NCBI GenBank assembly: GCA_030844895.1
Contig: CM061233.1
Coordinates: forward strand, 53,621,453 to 53,685,452
Source: Ambrosia x helenae
Taxonomy: Eukaryota; Streptophyta; Magnoliopsida; Asterales; Asteraceae
Length of the DNA: 64,000 nucleotides
Direction: 5' to 3'
Shown: piece after piece, positions 32,053 through 44,095 of the stretch
Numbering within the stretch: position 1 is the stretch's first letter
Layout: every line of letters begins with the position of its first letter
Translations under genes and position numbers: made by a program
The notes under the pieces: generated by a model
Seen by the model: only the letters and a program-made list of their open reading frames with translations
Databases searched by the model: none
What the model was told of the DNA's origin: nothing

Positions 32053-32556
32053 TGTGTTCAGGATGAGGAAAGGATGAGGAAGAGGGAAGAGGTGTGACTG
32101 AGATTTGGGAGGAGGGGGGTATTTATAGGTGTGACTGAGATTTGGTGGCAGGGGGGGAGTTTGAAATTCAAACTTTGAAATTTAAACTTTTGGGGGGAAA
32201 GTTTGAAATTCAAACGGTTTGGAACAGTAACCGTTTGAAATTCAATTTTTTTTATTAAATATTATTTTTTAATATTAAATATTTTTTTATTATTTTATTA
32301 ATTTAATAAACTTTCAGTTTAATTTTTTTATTATTATTATTTTTATATTTAATGAAATATTATTAACTATTTAATATTTTTATTTAAATAAAAAACAATA
32401 ATTAACCAATCATTACCAATCATTTATAACCCCCTCATAACCCCCTTCCCACTACACCCTCTTTTTCCATAACCCCTACATAACTCCCCTTCTGTTACTT
32501 TTTAATATTTTAATACCATAACCCCTACATAACCCCCACCACTACACACACCCTTA

Positions 32557-33365
32557 TATCTTTTGGTATGTAGATATCAAAGGTACAAGCAAATTGAAAG
32601 GAACACAAGGCAATACGAGACAATTACATTCTCCAAAGTGATGACAACCATCAAGAACATAACCATCTAAGTAGTTGATACTTAAACTAAATCTTCACAC
32701 ATGCTCTAAAACTTGTGGGTCGACATGTGACCAAGAATCATGCACTTTTTACTCAGCTGAACAGAAAGGTGCTTGTGAACCAGCTATCAATCTTTCTAGA
32801 CGATTCTTCAAATATACTAAACAAATATTACAAATAATGTCAGGATTTAGAATTCTGACCATAATGACTCGATGTAAAACAAAGTAATGTATTGTAAAAT
32901 AGTCACAGATAGTGGTGCTATGATGAACATCTTTTAATTTGAATGATTTATGTGGAATTTGTTTTCTTGTATTTGGTGGGCTAGAATAATTTCACATTCC
33001 AGCATTTTCATCCATAGAAAATGAAATTTCATCAAGATAAACAAATTCTTTTCATTAGAAGGTTCATCAGATTTTGATCAAAAGTCGGCACTTGACCTAG
33101 AGGTTACTTCAAAGCCGTTTAGTGACAACACAGCTGCATGCATATGAAACTAAAATTAGATGTTTGGATGGTAGATAACAAGTTTCTTTCAAATAAATAA
33201 AAAGATACAAACATTCATAACACTACGGATGTTCGACCCTAATACTCATTGATCAAATTTCCCAGATTCAGTGGTTTCTAGCAACTATTACATGATCAAT
33301 GAGCAGTTAAACAAACAAAAAAAACTTCAAACAAAATTTTTATCTTTCTTTTAGCATGACCTTTA
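32557..33365. other. Non-coding, probably intronic remnant
   Basis: Only the first 50 bp (exon continuation on the minus strand) look coding. The rest is AT-rich without arrays or termini. Confidence 0.4.
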
Positions 33366-33664
33366 GACTATCCGGAGTGGGTTGGGGGGGGGGGGGATGA
33401 AGCGCCATGTGGCACTTGCGGGACCCTTATTGGGGGGGGGGGGGGGGAATTGTGGGGAGTGGAAGGGGGGGGGGGGAAGGAAATAATATTATATTGTGTT
33501 AAAGTTAAGAAAAAAAACTGACCAATCATGAAGTGCCACGTGTCCAAGCCATTTGCCCCACGCCGGTGCCTTCCCCCCCCCCCCCTCCCGCCCTCCTCCC
33601 ACGCCATAGCGGCGGTGGTGTCCCCCCCCCTTCCCCCCCTCTCCCGCCCCCACTCCGGACAGTC
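33366..33664. mobile_element. Tourist-like MITE with long G and C runs, duplication TTA
   Basis: The ends GACTATCCGGAGTGGG and CCCACTCCGGACAGTC are imperfect inverted repeats, and TTA flanks both sides (33363-33365 and 33665-33667). The left half has runs of 13, 16 and 12 G and the right half runs of 13 and 9 C. The halves can pair, and each can also form G-quadruplexes. Confidence 0.82.
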
Positions 33665-33667
33665 TTA

Positions 33668-34713
33668 ATCCACTAACACTTATGAATGCAAATACATTCT
33701 TTTTGGTTGATTAAAAAAATATGTTGACAGTTTCCAGTTTTTCAAAGCTTTAAACCCCAACATTTTCTAATGATCAAAATAACAGCACAATAATTAGTCT
33801 TAAGTTCTAACCACTAACCTGGAAAATAATCAGACCATACCATACACATTCAGCCAACTTTGCATTATAAAGCAAATAAAAAATACAGTCTTATGAAATT
33901 CATCTCTGTAAATGAACAACTAAAATAATTTTAATAGCAAAAATGGTGAAATCGTGTACCTCAAAGCCGGTTGTGCAGCCACCATAAAACTATGATCAAT
34001 TTTCATCCTAGTAAAAACAAAAACTAATTAATGATCTCTGCTCCAGTTTCTCGTATCTCTTCTGAGGCTACAACCTGACCAACCAATACATTAACCGGGA
34101 AAAAAACCTGTTAACAAACAAAAAAAGGTAATGGCTAATTAAAAAACTTGTTAATAACTAATTAATGATCTCTGCTCCAGTTTGACCAGCTTGACAGGCG
34201 TTGACCAGTCCTAACCATGACAGGATCATCTCCACACGCACTCCAAGTACACCCTAGGACCACCACCATTGTCAACAATTGTGAATCATTAACTCAGTCA
34301 TGAACAGCCAATGGAAACCGAATTTGCGACCATAAGACTCAAAACATACCTGGACCAAAGCCTTATGTGTGTAGATCGGTGGACCTCTGGTTACGCTGCT
34401 AGGGTTTGTCAAGAAGCGTTTGAAGATATTAGAGGGAAAGAACGAATTTGGGATTGCAGAGAGGGTTGAAAGCGGCTGAAATAATTTAGGGTTTTTTAGA
34501 GAAATGTTAGAAATATTATATAGGATCCAGAAGAGGTAAACGGGTCAACATGATCCGATTCAAGATCAGGCGCCTTCAACACTGCATTAAGAGTTTTGTG
34601 TTTTAAAAAGTTGTACAATAAGCATACTATGCTTGTACATGTTGAAACTTAGGTGAAATTACCATCTTATCCTTCTAATATGCTTTATAATATAGTGTAT
34701 CTATAATCTATAA
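33668..34713 (-). other. 5'-exon-like remnant and intron-like DNA
   Basis: Around 34340-34510 the minus strand reads like a plant 5' leader (AAAAAACCCTAAATTATTTC, then CTTTCAACCC and AACCCTAGCAGC). A 29 bp phrase with TTAATGATCTCTGCTCCAG occurs twice (about 34025 and 34157). There is no long frame. It may be the start of the broken minus-strand gene whose other pieces lie at 27-33 kb. Confidence 0.3.
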
Positions 34714-35442
34714 TCTATATAACTTATGATAAAAGAATTGAAGATTGATTAGTTGTCATTCAATAAAGGCCTAAGAAAGCCATTTTAATGACATGGCGTT
34801 CAAGGAGGCATTCTCCTCCTTGAGTGTGTCATGTGACATGCCATGTGGCAAATAAAAAAAATAAATAATAATATAAAACTTAATCTACTAAATTTAAAAT
34901 GAGTTATTTTAGGAAAAAGAATTTAAAAACAAATTTAAAATTTTCACTCTTATGTTTCCCCCCATAATTTTTAAACGTTAATATCTTTTATATACGAATT
35001 TTTTTAAAGAAAAAAATTACACCAAATTAACGAGCGTTTTATTATCTTTCCAACGAGTACCATAATGCTATATAAAAAACGGAGAAAAAAACGACTATTT
35101 TTTTGGGGTTTCGTTCATACAGGAAAAAAAACACAAAGTGTTCAGGTTATTTATTAATAATGTTTTTTCTTTCAAACCAGGTTCTTATCTACGATGTTGA
35201 AACTCAGCCCAATCGTCATGCTTTCATTGGAATTTACTCTTCTAAAGATGCATAGGTATACTTCATCAAGAGAAGCTGAGAGAAAGAATCGCGCAACACT
35301 ACAACACATGGTGTCACCTTATAGCAAGGTTATTTTTTTATTTATTTAATTACAAGACTAATAATTATTATTATTATTAGTATTAGTATTACTAGAATTG
35401 TTATATTTTTCAACCCTGGGACGCTCCCGGGGTAAAAGCTAG
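34714..35442 (+). mobile_element. Short non-autonomous Helitron
   Basis: The 3' end is well supported: the stem CCCTGGGA-CGC-TCCCGGGG (35414-35432), then TAAAAG and CTAG (35439-35442) followed by T. The proposed 5' end TCTATATAACTTATGATAA at 34714 is less certain because the TCTATAA word repeats just upstream. The 730 bp body is non-coding, with an inverted CAAGGAGG/CCTCCTTG near 34800. Confidence 0.5.
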
Positions 35443-35482
35443 TGTGTGTGTGTGTGTGTGTGTATACATATATATATATATA
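35443..35482. repeat. (TG)n(TA)n microsatellite after the Helitron end
   Basis: TGTGTGTGTGTGTGTGTG passes into TATACATATATATATA. The TG run starts at the T that follows CTAG. Confidence 0.95.
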
Positions 35483-37629
35483 GGAAGTATATGGAAGAAA
35501 CCCTCCTTAGATGAAAAACTATAGGAAACCCATCCCTTGGCCCATGTTGTGCCACATCATCAATGACAATCTCACCCTATATTATATTGCGAAGGGCATA
35601 ATGAACAATTTAACTCTACCCCTTATCTCTCTCCATATATATATGTTTCCCCTCACTCTCTCTATTCATATTATTTTGAAATTCAAATCAGATCACCCTC
35701 CTCTGTCTACCCTCCCCTTTCTCTATCTCTCTCTAGAACCACCACCGCCACCTAACACATTGATAAAGATCAGATCACCCTTTTCTCTCTCTTCATTTTT
35801 TTTTTCAAACTCAGATTCAAACTCTCAATCCCCTCTCTCTCTACCCCCTCTCTCCAGGATAATGAACCAGCAACTGATCTACCTCATCAGAGGTAACAGA
35901 TCTAGAGATACCAGATTTGCTCCATCAGGTACCGTCTAAAAAGTATCATCTATTGCACTGTGTTTGTTCGATTTTGATTTCTTTTTTTCAATCATAGATG
36001 TGCTTCATTTTATTTCTGTATATTTTTCCATGTGTTCAACTTTTAGATACTATCATGATTTTTATGGATAAAAATGTGTATAAACTTCTAGAAAGTGGAT
36101 AAAGATGTTTTTTTTATTATTTTTCGTTGATCTAACATTTAGATACAATCATGATTTTTTGGATAAACATGTTTCTTTTGTTTTTTTTTCTTAGATCTGT
36201 TTTCCTTTTTTTTCGAAAAGGTAGAATTTTTGATCCAACATTTAGATACGATCTGTTTTCCGGCAATTTATTAATCCGTTTATTTTTCTTTTAATATTTG
36301 TTACTAAGATTTTACCAAGATTTTCGAAATCGAAAGCATATTGTTTATGTTAGATTTTTATTGGATTGGGTTTTGGCTTTTGCTAGAATAATAATAATAA
36401 CAGTTTTGGGGATAGTTTTTCTTCGCATACCAAGTGTTCGATCAAATGCTTGAATGAAAAAAAAAACTTATGTTAATTTTTTTTATTTTATTATTATTAT
36501 TATTATTATTTTGTTTATGTTAGATTTTTATTAGATTGAGGACATGAGGTTGATAGATCACATGTGATTGATGAATAATTTTGTAGTCTTGTTTATGTTA
36601 GTATATGCTAACACATGTTATCTGTTCCAGTGTTGGTTTTTACAAGTAGGCTATTGGAACAAGGCGGTGTTGGTGATGTGGCTGTGGTAAGTGATGTTTT
36701 TTTTATAAAGATTATAATTTTTTTAATCTTTTGGGAATAGGGGTTTTAAATAATTTTGGTATTATGTTTAATAATTTTTTTGGCAAGCGAAATTGTTATG
36801 AACTCGTATAGGTTACATGTCTATTTTTTGCGGTCCGAGTCTTGTATGCTCACACAAGTTAGTGATGCTAACACATGCTAGTATATGCCCAACTAACAGG
36901 TGTTAGGGTCCATATGACATACGTTATTTTTCAGTAAACATGTGTTTTAGAATATGCTAACACATGCTGCTGATGTCTTTTATTAAATTATATTTTTCAT
37001 GCTAACACATGCTGCTGGTATATGGATTTGGATTGGTTCTGATTTGATTTTTTAAATTCATTATTTCATGCTAACACATGCTGCTGGTATATGGCATTGC
37101 AGATTTTAGTGTTGTTTATACACATGTTAGTGATGCTAACACATGCTAGTATATGCCTAACTAACATGTGTTAGGGTTCATATGACATACGTTAGTATAT
37201 GCCCAACTAACATGTGTTAGGGTTCATATGACGTACGTATTTTCAGTGATGTCTCATTATGTGTTTTAGAGAGCCCAACTAACACGTGTTATTATCTTTT
37301 TATAGGTGAAGAGATGTTTTTGTGTTAAAGATGAAGATAGGTATCAAGAACGAAGCATAGCTAGATCTTTTTTATGTTGTTATGATAGTTTTTTTTTTTT
37401 TTTGAAAATTCACAAATAATTATTTATGTATAAATATGCATCGCCTCCAACCACTAGAAGAACCACCATCATCATCAAACTAACCTTCTGTTAAAAACAG
37501 AGCATCGAAGACGGAGGTGACAGAGGGCATCGATTCCCCAACACAGATCTGTGTTTTCAAAAACATAATATTGGATGGAGGAAAAGGGAACGACGACGTT
37601 TCAGGTTCGGTTTTGAGTTTTTGTTGTTG

Positions 37630-37673
<44 letters not shown>

Positions 37674-39486
37674 AGCCATTAGTATTGGTGGATAAAAATA
37701 AAAACAAACAGATCGGTCGGTTTACGGTGGCTCTGGCGAAAGCAAAAGAAAACAGATCCGGTGAATGGGCCTATTAAAAATGATCTCATAGCCCATAGAC
37801 CTATTATTAATATTATATAATAATATAACTTTTGTTTGCTCCAACTAAATGCTATTATTAATCAGAGGTGTAATTAAATAGACAGGTTTGGCTCAATTGA
37901 CTTCTTATATGTTCTCCCCCATTCGCCTATTTGTCTTTTAGATTTTCCAAGTTAAATAAGTTTTTCTAAAAGGATAAAAACAAAGAAGCGCATCTAGTTT
38001 ATAATAAAACAGAGCATATATGCAGCCGTTTTTTTTATGTTTTGTTATAAGAATTTTGGTTATTTATTATTATTAATATGAAGATGGGGAGAATATAAAT
38101 GGAGACGACGACTGGTTTTAGGAGTTGATAAAGAGACAACATCTTTTAAAGTTAATAGAAATTTTGTCGTTTAAAGCCCCTTTGAAACTGTGGTCCAATC
38201 TTGTATACTTGAGGTTGATAGATCACATGTGATTGATGAATAAATTTGTAGTCTTTTTTATGTTAGTATATGCTAACACAGGTTAGTAATGCCCCATTAT
38301 GTGTTCCAGTATTGGTTTTCACGAGTAGGCTATTGGACAAGGCAGCGTTGGTGATGTGGCTGTGGTAAGTGATGTTTTTTTATAAAGATTATAAAGTTTT
38401 AATCTTTTGGTGAGTAGGGTGTTTAAATAATTTTTGTATTCTGTTTAATAAATTTTTGGCAAGTGAAATTGTTATGAACTCGTATAGGATACATGTCTAT
38501 TTTTTGCGGTCCGAGTCTTGTATGCTCACACATGTTAGTGATGCTAACACATGCTAGTATATACCCAACTAATAATTGTTAGGGTCCATATGACATACGT
38601 TATTTTCAGTAAAACAAATGTTTTTGAATATGCTAACACATGCTACTGATGTCTTTTATTATATTATATATTTCATGAATATGAGGATAATTTTTTGGTA
38701 TATGGATTTGGATTAGCACTACAGATTTGGTGTTTGTTTATACACATGTTAGTGATGCTAACACATGCTAGTATATGCCTAACTAACATGTGTTAGGGTT
38801 CATATGACATACGTTATTTCAGTAAAACATATGTTTTTAGAATACACTACACATGTTAGGGATGTCTCATTATATGTTTCGGAGAGCCCAACTAACACGT
38901 GTTATATTTTTTTTGTAAGCGAAGAGATGTTTTGTGTTAAAGATGAAGATGGGTATCAAGAACGAAGCATAGCTAGATCATTTTTATGTGGCTATGATAG
39001 TTTTTTTATCATTCACAAATAATTATGTATGTATGAAAACTTTTTTGATACATTTTTAGTATTGATTGTAATGATCGTTTTTATCATTTATTAAATAAAT
39101 ACACATTTTATGTGATCTTTTATTATGTTCTTTTAGTATATGCCTGGTAAAACATGTTAGCGATGTCTCACACGAGGTCAGAATTTTGCATCACAACACT
39201 AACGTATGTTAATTTTTTCGTGCTGGAGAAAGTGCCATAAAGTAGGAGAGAGGTGACTTGACAAGTGTCAAATCAACCTTTTTAAACCTAGGATTCGGAA
39301 AATTAAATTGGCCCACTTGCTTTAATGACTCATTTGCCCTTGATCTCATTACTACCACACAAATGCAAGTGGCTTTCTATTATTATAAACAATTAATTAA
39401 GAACCATTGATCAAGTTTGATCAATGGTCACCATAGAGTTTATAAGGTTTTTCATGAAGATGGGGTTTCCTTTTTATCCATCCCAC
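35483..39486 (+). mobile_element. 4 kb TA-tract-bounded element with palindrome arrays
   Basis: Both borders are TA tracts. The left end (GATGAAAAACTATAGGAAAC, then CCATCC) and right end (GGTTTTTCATGAAGATGGGG, then TTTCC) are imperfect inverted repeats. A CT-rich leader-like zone follows the left end. About 850 bp at 36540-37430 recur at 38205-39025. Both copies are dense in GCTAACACATGC, ACTAACATGTGTTAGG and GACATACGTTA. No transposase is seen, and I cannot assign a superfamily. Confidence 0.5.
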
Positions 39487-39499
39487 ATATATATATATA

Positions 39500-39968
39500 G
39501 GGTGTGGTTCTATATAAAACCCTTATTAACTAGAAAACCTTGGAAACCCAATCTCAACCATTCATTTGATTAGATCACTGGCTTAGATCAAGTGTGGTGA
39601 CTTTATGGTGAGAGAAACAATATAATATTAGAGAAGAGTACAAATAAAGGCATTTTAGGTAAATTGTATATAACACACCCTCTTTCTCTCTCTCTATCAA
39701 TCAACGTCTGTCACCACCACTCCCCTACACTGTATACTATCCTGCCTAAAATCAACCAAGACCATTATACTCTCTCTTTGTCTCTCTGATTCTTCCCCAC
39801 AACAACCAAATCAATCATCCTCAAAAGTGAAAACCAAGTTTCTTCTCAACATTACCATTCTCTCTGTTGGGTTCCCCTGTTTTGATCACAATATACCGTC
39901 GTCCTCATCATCAATCCATAGCCTGATCATCATCATCAAACCTTCCTCTATGAAGTCGATCTTCCGTG
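39500..39968 (+). mobile_element. Start of a second TA-tract element, cut by an LTR
   Basis: It begins GGGTGTGGTTCTATATAAAA right after a TA tract and has a CT-rich leader-like zone like its neighbour. The LTR at 39969 interrupts it, and the other half lies beyond the window. Confidence 0.45.
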
Positions 39969-42900
39969 TGTAACACCCCAACCGATGGCGGAAACATCGG
40001 GATGTCACGTATTGATGATTGTTCAATAGCTCATGGTGTATAATAAATTTCATTAAATGATTTAAATAATTTACATACAATTGTTCTACAAGAATTTGTA
40101 CATCAAGATGAATAATACTATGCACACATCTTCAAGCATTAACTCAAATCTTCAAGCAAGTAGAACCTGAAACATGTTAAGTTTGAAAATATTTTGGGTC
40201 AACAAAAGTTGGTGAGAATACATAGGTTTTTGAATATAATTGATAACAATAATTTGTACAACATTCACAGTTGTATGATGATAGAGTATGATTCCGACAT
40301 GTAACAATGCGTCTTTGTACAACCAAACCTTGTGTCGACTGATGACTAACTCGCAAGTTAGTTAAATGTTGTTACTGTTATCGATCATCCCTGAATTTAT
40401 GCGGGGGGATGGGTTTGTCAGACCTATAGCGCTATAATCTAAACAGGCGGCTTGATCAATGTTAATGATTGTACTGTGTCTTTTTGTTACAGTCAAATGA
40501 TAGAATGAATAAATGATAGTGTAATTGAATCACAAGTTTCAACAATGTAAGAATGAGTAAATGATAGAGTATAAAATGTTTAAACATGTTTCACCCCAAA
40601 ATGTAAAACAGAAAAAGGGGCTATGTAAACTCACCTTAGCAAAATGTTATGTCTCATGACAAATAGAATATTGTGTTGCCCAAACAATGCCAAGTATTAC
40701 CCTATAATCAAGGTAATAAATATGTCTAAGTCTATCTAGTCTACAATTATATTCTAGGGCTTCGAATTGGGGATAAGTGCTTGTTTGATTAATAATTAAA
40801 ATGCTTGATAATTGAGAGAAATTTGATAAATAAATAATCAAAAGTCTTTTTATAAAATTTAAATCAAAGATGGTCACAATAATGAGTTTAAAGTATAAAA
40901 ATAATTTTTATAAAATTATTTTCTTAAAAATAGAATTTTAAATCTATTTATTTCAAATTGTCAAAATTTAACTTTAATATTTAAAAAATACTAAAATTAA
41001 AGAATTTTTTTTGGTTAAAAATTATATTTCTGTTCCAAATAATCAGAAATAATTTATATAAAATTTTGGTGCAAAAATATTGAAAAATGAATTTATTATG
41101 ATTTATTTATGATTAAAACTAACAAAAATTGATTAAAAATATTAAATAAATGATTTTTCAGAAATAAAAATCATTTCAGAAAAGTTTATTGTTATAAAAA
41201 CTCAGAATAATTTTTGTGGAAATTTTTAAGATCGTTTTGATATTTTTATAGAATTTTATAAATAAATTAGAATAAACTTGAATTATTTGTTGTGGTCTGG
41301 ATCTTATAAAATTTCGGCAGAGATTCCTCTATTTTATACAATCCAGACAACACAAGTTGTCTATAGTTTACCCAAAAATCATTTACAAATACATATCGTT
41401 CAATATATTTATCCGTATTTCCATCGAACGAGACTTTATACATTTCGCCATTTTATATAAATTATACTTGTATAATTATGTACATCATAATTTATATATA
41501 AGTATATATAGATATAATTATATAATATAGTCCAACGGTCCAGTCCAATATACAATATTATCAAATCCGTCTTTAATATACAATATTACTTATTATATAA
41601 TCAATGTCGGTTCGTTTCGTGAGTCACGATAGTTTCGTATCTATAATATATATATACACTTATATATATATATATATATATATAGTAATGATAATAGCAA
41701 CAAATCAAGATAATATACCGTATAATATATGCATGCATGTCCGATGTTGACCAGATCTGACCGAACTCGTTCCGAGCCAGATCTGACCAAAAACACTTCT
41801 AACCGCGCTCCAAATCTGATCCATCTTCTAATCCTTTACACCCGGGACCCAAACCCGAGCACCAAACTGAACCCGAACATCCTTATCATCATCAACAAGC
41901 AACATGCATACCAAGATCTATTAACATAACCAAGATCTGGCCCGAACCCGAGCCCTATCAGACCCGGATCTGACCGAGCACCACTCGAAACCAACATGCA
42001 GCCCCAATCCAACTCGAACACCCATCGGATATGTCAACCAACGAACTACTACCAGCTCCAGAACCTGACCCGAGCTGAACAACAACCATAACCATAACGT
42101 GACCTAGACCCGAGCCCCATCGGACCCGAGCCGGAGCCGAACACCACCATCATTAGCCATAAGCCACCACCAACAACAACCATGGCCACCATCGGCCACC
42201 ACAACAGACCCGCAACCATAACCTAGGCCGAACCCACCCAAGCGCCGTCGCCATCACCTCCGAGCACCACCACCACAGCTCGAACTCAACAAAACCACCA
42301 CTACCTCAGCCCAAATCGGGCTCTACCGGACCACCACGTCGCCGCCGCCCCCACTCTGCCCCTTTTTGGGCTTTCTGAAGCCACGCCGCCGCCGCCACCT
42401 GTAACTATGGTGGGTCGGCGGGCTTGTTTATAGAGGGAGACGAAGGAGAGACGAGAGAGAGAGTTGGAGAGAGAGAGAGAGAGAGTTACCTTAGAGAGAG
42501 AGAGAGAGAGAGAGGTCTTGAGAGGATTTTTGGGTGTTCATCTTTGATGTAGGTTGAGAAATGAAGAAGAAGAAGGGGATAAAGCCCTTTTATAGCTAGG
42601 GTTTAGAGTTAGGTAGGTAGATACCGCGTTTCGAACCCGTAATCTCGCGAAACGTCTCGGTTCATATCTAGGCTCAATAATTAATTATAAGAATTAGTCG
42701 GTTTTATTCGTAATCCTAAATAATGTTAAACCGAGCAAAAATAAAATTAATATCGGTATCCCACGCGTTCTTTCAGAGCGTCCGTTAGAATCGCGTTATC
42801 CTAACCGGTTACCGTTTCCTCCATTTAAAAGACCCGATAGCTTTCGATATTAAACAGATAATATTATTTATAATAAATAATAAATCCGAAAGCATATATG

Positions 42901-43270
42901 CGGTTTAAAACCACGCATTTCGATGTCCGGTTCTCATATCGGTTACTCTCCGCGTTCTCCAACGATACGTTTTAGTCCGTTCTTCAAGCCGATTTCACAT
43001 CCGATCGCTTCAACAACAACTACGTGTCGTATTTATACGCAATAACTCTAAGTTTGTCCATACAGACGAATTCTTATCGATACCAGTTCGTTGGCGTTAA
43101 GATGCGCCGTCTTTCTTTAGAACATCTAGACGTCCACGAACTTCACGAAAGACATTTGTTGGACTCGTAACAACTTAACTTAATCAAAATCAACCTTAGT
43201 ATATGCGAAGCATATAGGGATCATGATCAAGATCCAGTCAACGGTTGACCGAATTTTACCGGTTGTCACA
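39969..43270 (-). repeat. 3' LTR, apparently chimeric
   Basis: The part 41285-43270 matches the 5' LTR of the same element (56627-57651 and beyond). The part 39969-41284 does not: it is the complement of the last 1.3 kb of the solo-LTR family at 13836-15853 and ends in that family's CCAACCGATGGCGG terminus. The true partner end (55100) reads TGTCACACCCCGAATTTCC. The join lies at about 41280. The minus-strand TATA box (CTATAAAAGGG) is at 42583-42594 and a (GA)n tract at 42452-42514. Confidence 0.7.
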
Positions 43271-43299
43271 TTCTCACCTCGTTTAAAAAATTTCGTCCC

Positions 43300-44095
43300 C
43301 GAAATTTTCGTTACGTCACTACTAACTTCGGTTCGGACAGTAATAAACGAGAATACTTTAACTTCGCTTGATCTCCTCTTTCCAAGTAGACTCTAGTCCA
43401 CGACTAGAATTCCATCCGACCTTGTCCAGTCTTGATATTACTTTATCTCCATATCTGGACTTTCCAGTCCGTAATCTCAACAGGTTCCTTGACAAAACGC
43501 AATTTGTCATCGACATTAATCTCCTCTGGCGGTATCACAAGCGCCTCGCCAGACAAAACACTCCTTCAAATTACAACGTGAAATACATCACCGCTCCAGG
43601 AAGCTCTTGTTGTAACTTAAGTCAATACGTAACTAAGCCTACCCTTGCTAAGATCTCAATCTGTCCAATGCAGCGAGGGATAAGCTTTCCTTGCCTACCA
43701 AACTTATTAACGCTTTTCCAAAGCGATACTTCCAATATAAACCGCTATCTCGCCTTCCATTTTCGGTCACCAATAATGCTCTTTCAAATCCTCATACATA
43801 TTGCCAATCCCAGGTGAACCGAATACTCTGACTTTCAAGTCTCATCCATAACCAATTCACGCATACACCCATATATCGAATCCAAACACAATCCAATAGG
43901 TACACAACCTCGACAACTTTCAGACTCCAATCTCTTACCCTTTAGTACAATCATTCACTCTTCAGATTTCTCTTCCTTCCAAGCTTCTTGTCGTGCTTTC
44001 CTGACTTGAGCTATAAGGCTCATAAGGATTGTCAAACCAGAAACACAAACACGTGATGGTTTAACCTCTTTCCTTTCTACTTAAAGCATCGACTA
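43300..44095 (-). pseudogene. Integrase remnant with the catalytic core missing
   Basis: On the minus strand the first part matches the region between RNase H and integrase (LIAQVRKARQEAWKEE, ELVMDET, MYEDL-like words and the zinc-finger start KEHYW). It jumps within about 30 bp to the C-terminal domain (FGRQGKLIPRC, EILARVGLVTY, then PPEEINVDDKLRFVKEPVEI). The D,D-35-E core between them is absent and several stops are present. It cannot act as an integrase. Confidence 0.75.

Larger units (their letters stand above)
30559..32553. mobile_element. PIF/Harbinger-type element without transposase, duplication TTA
   Basis: The termini GGGTGTGTGTAGTGG and CCACTACACACACCC are perfect 15-base inverted repeats. 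TTA flanks both sides (30556-30558 and 32554-32556). The 1995 bp body has two genes facing each other: a truncated Myb/SANT-like protein on the plus strand and a proline-rich protein on the minus strand, each with a TATA-like box near its end. No DDE transposase is present. Confidence 0.85.

Noticed and set aside
35511..35939. 142-codon plus-strand frame
   Set aside because: The sequence is a CT-rich leader-like zone; the predicted protein is low complexity (Ser/Leu/Pro) with no domain.
43368..43817. 149-codon plus-strand frame
   Set aside because: It is the antisense of the integrase remnant, which shows clear family motifs on the minus strand.
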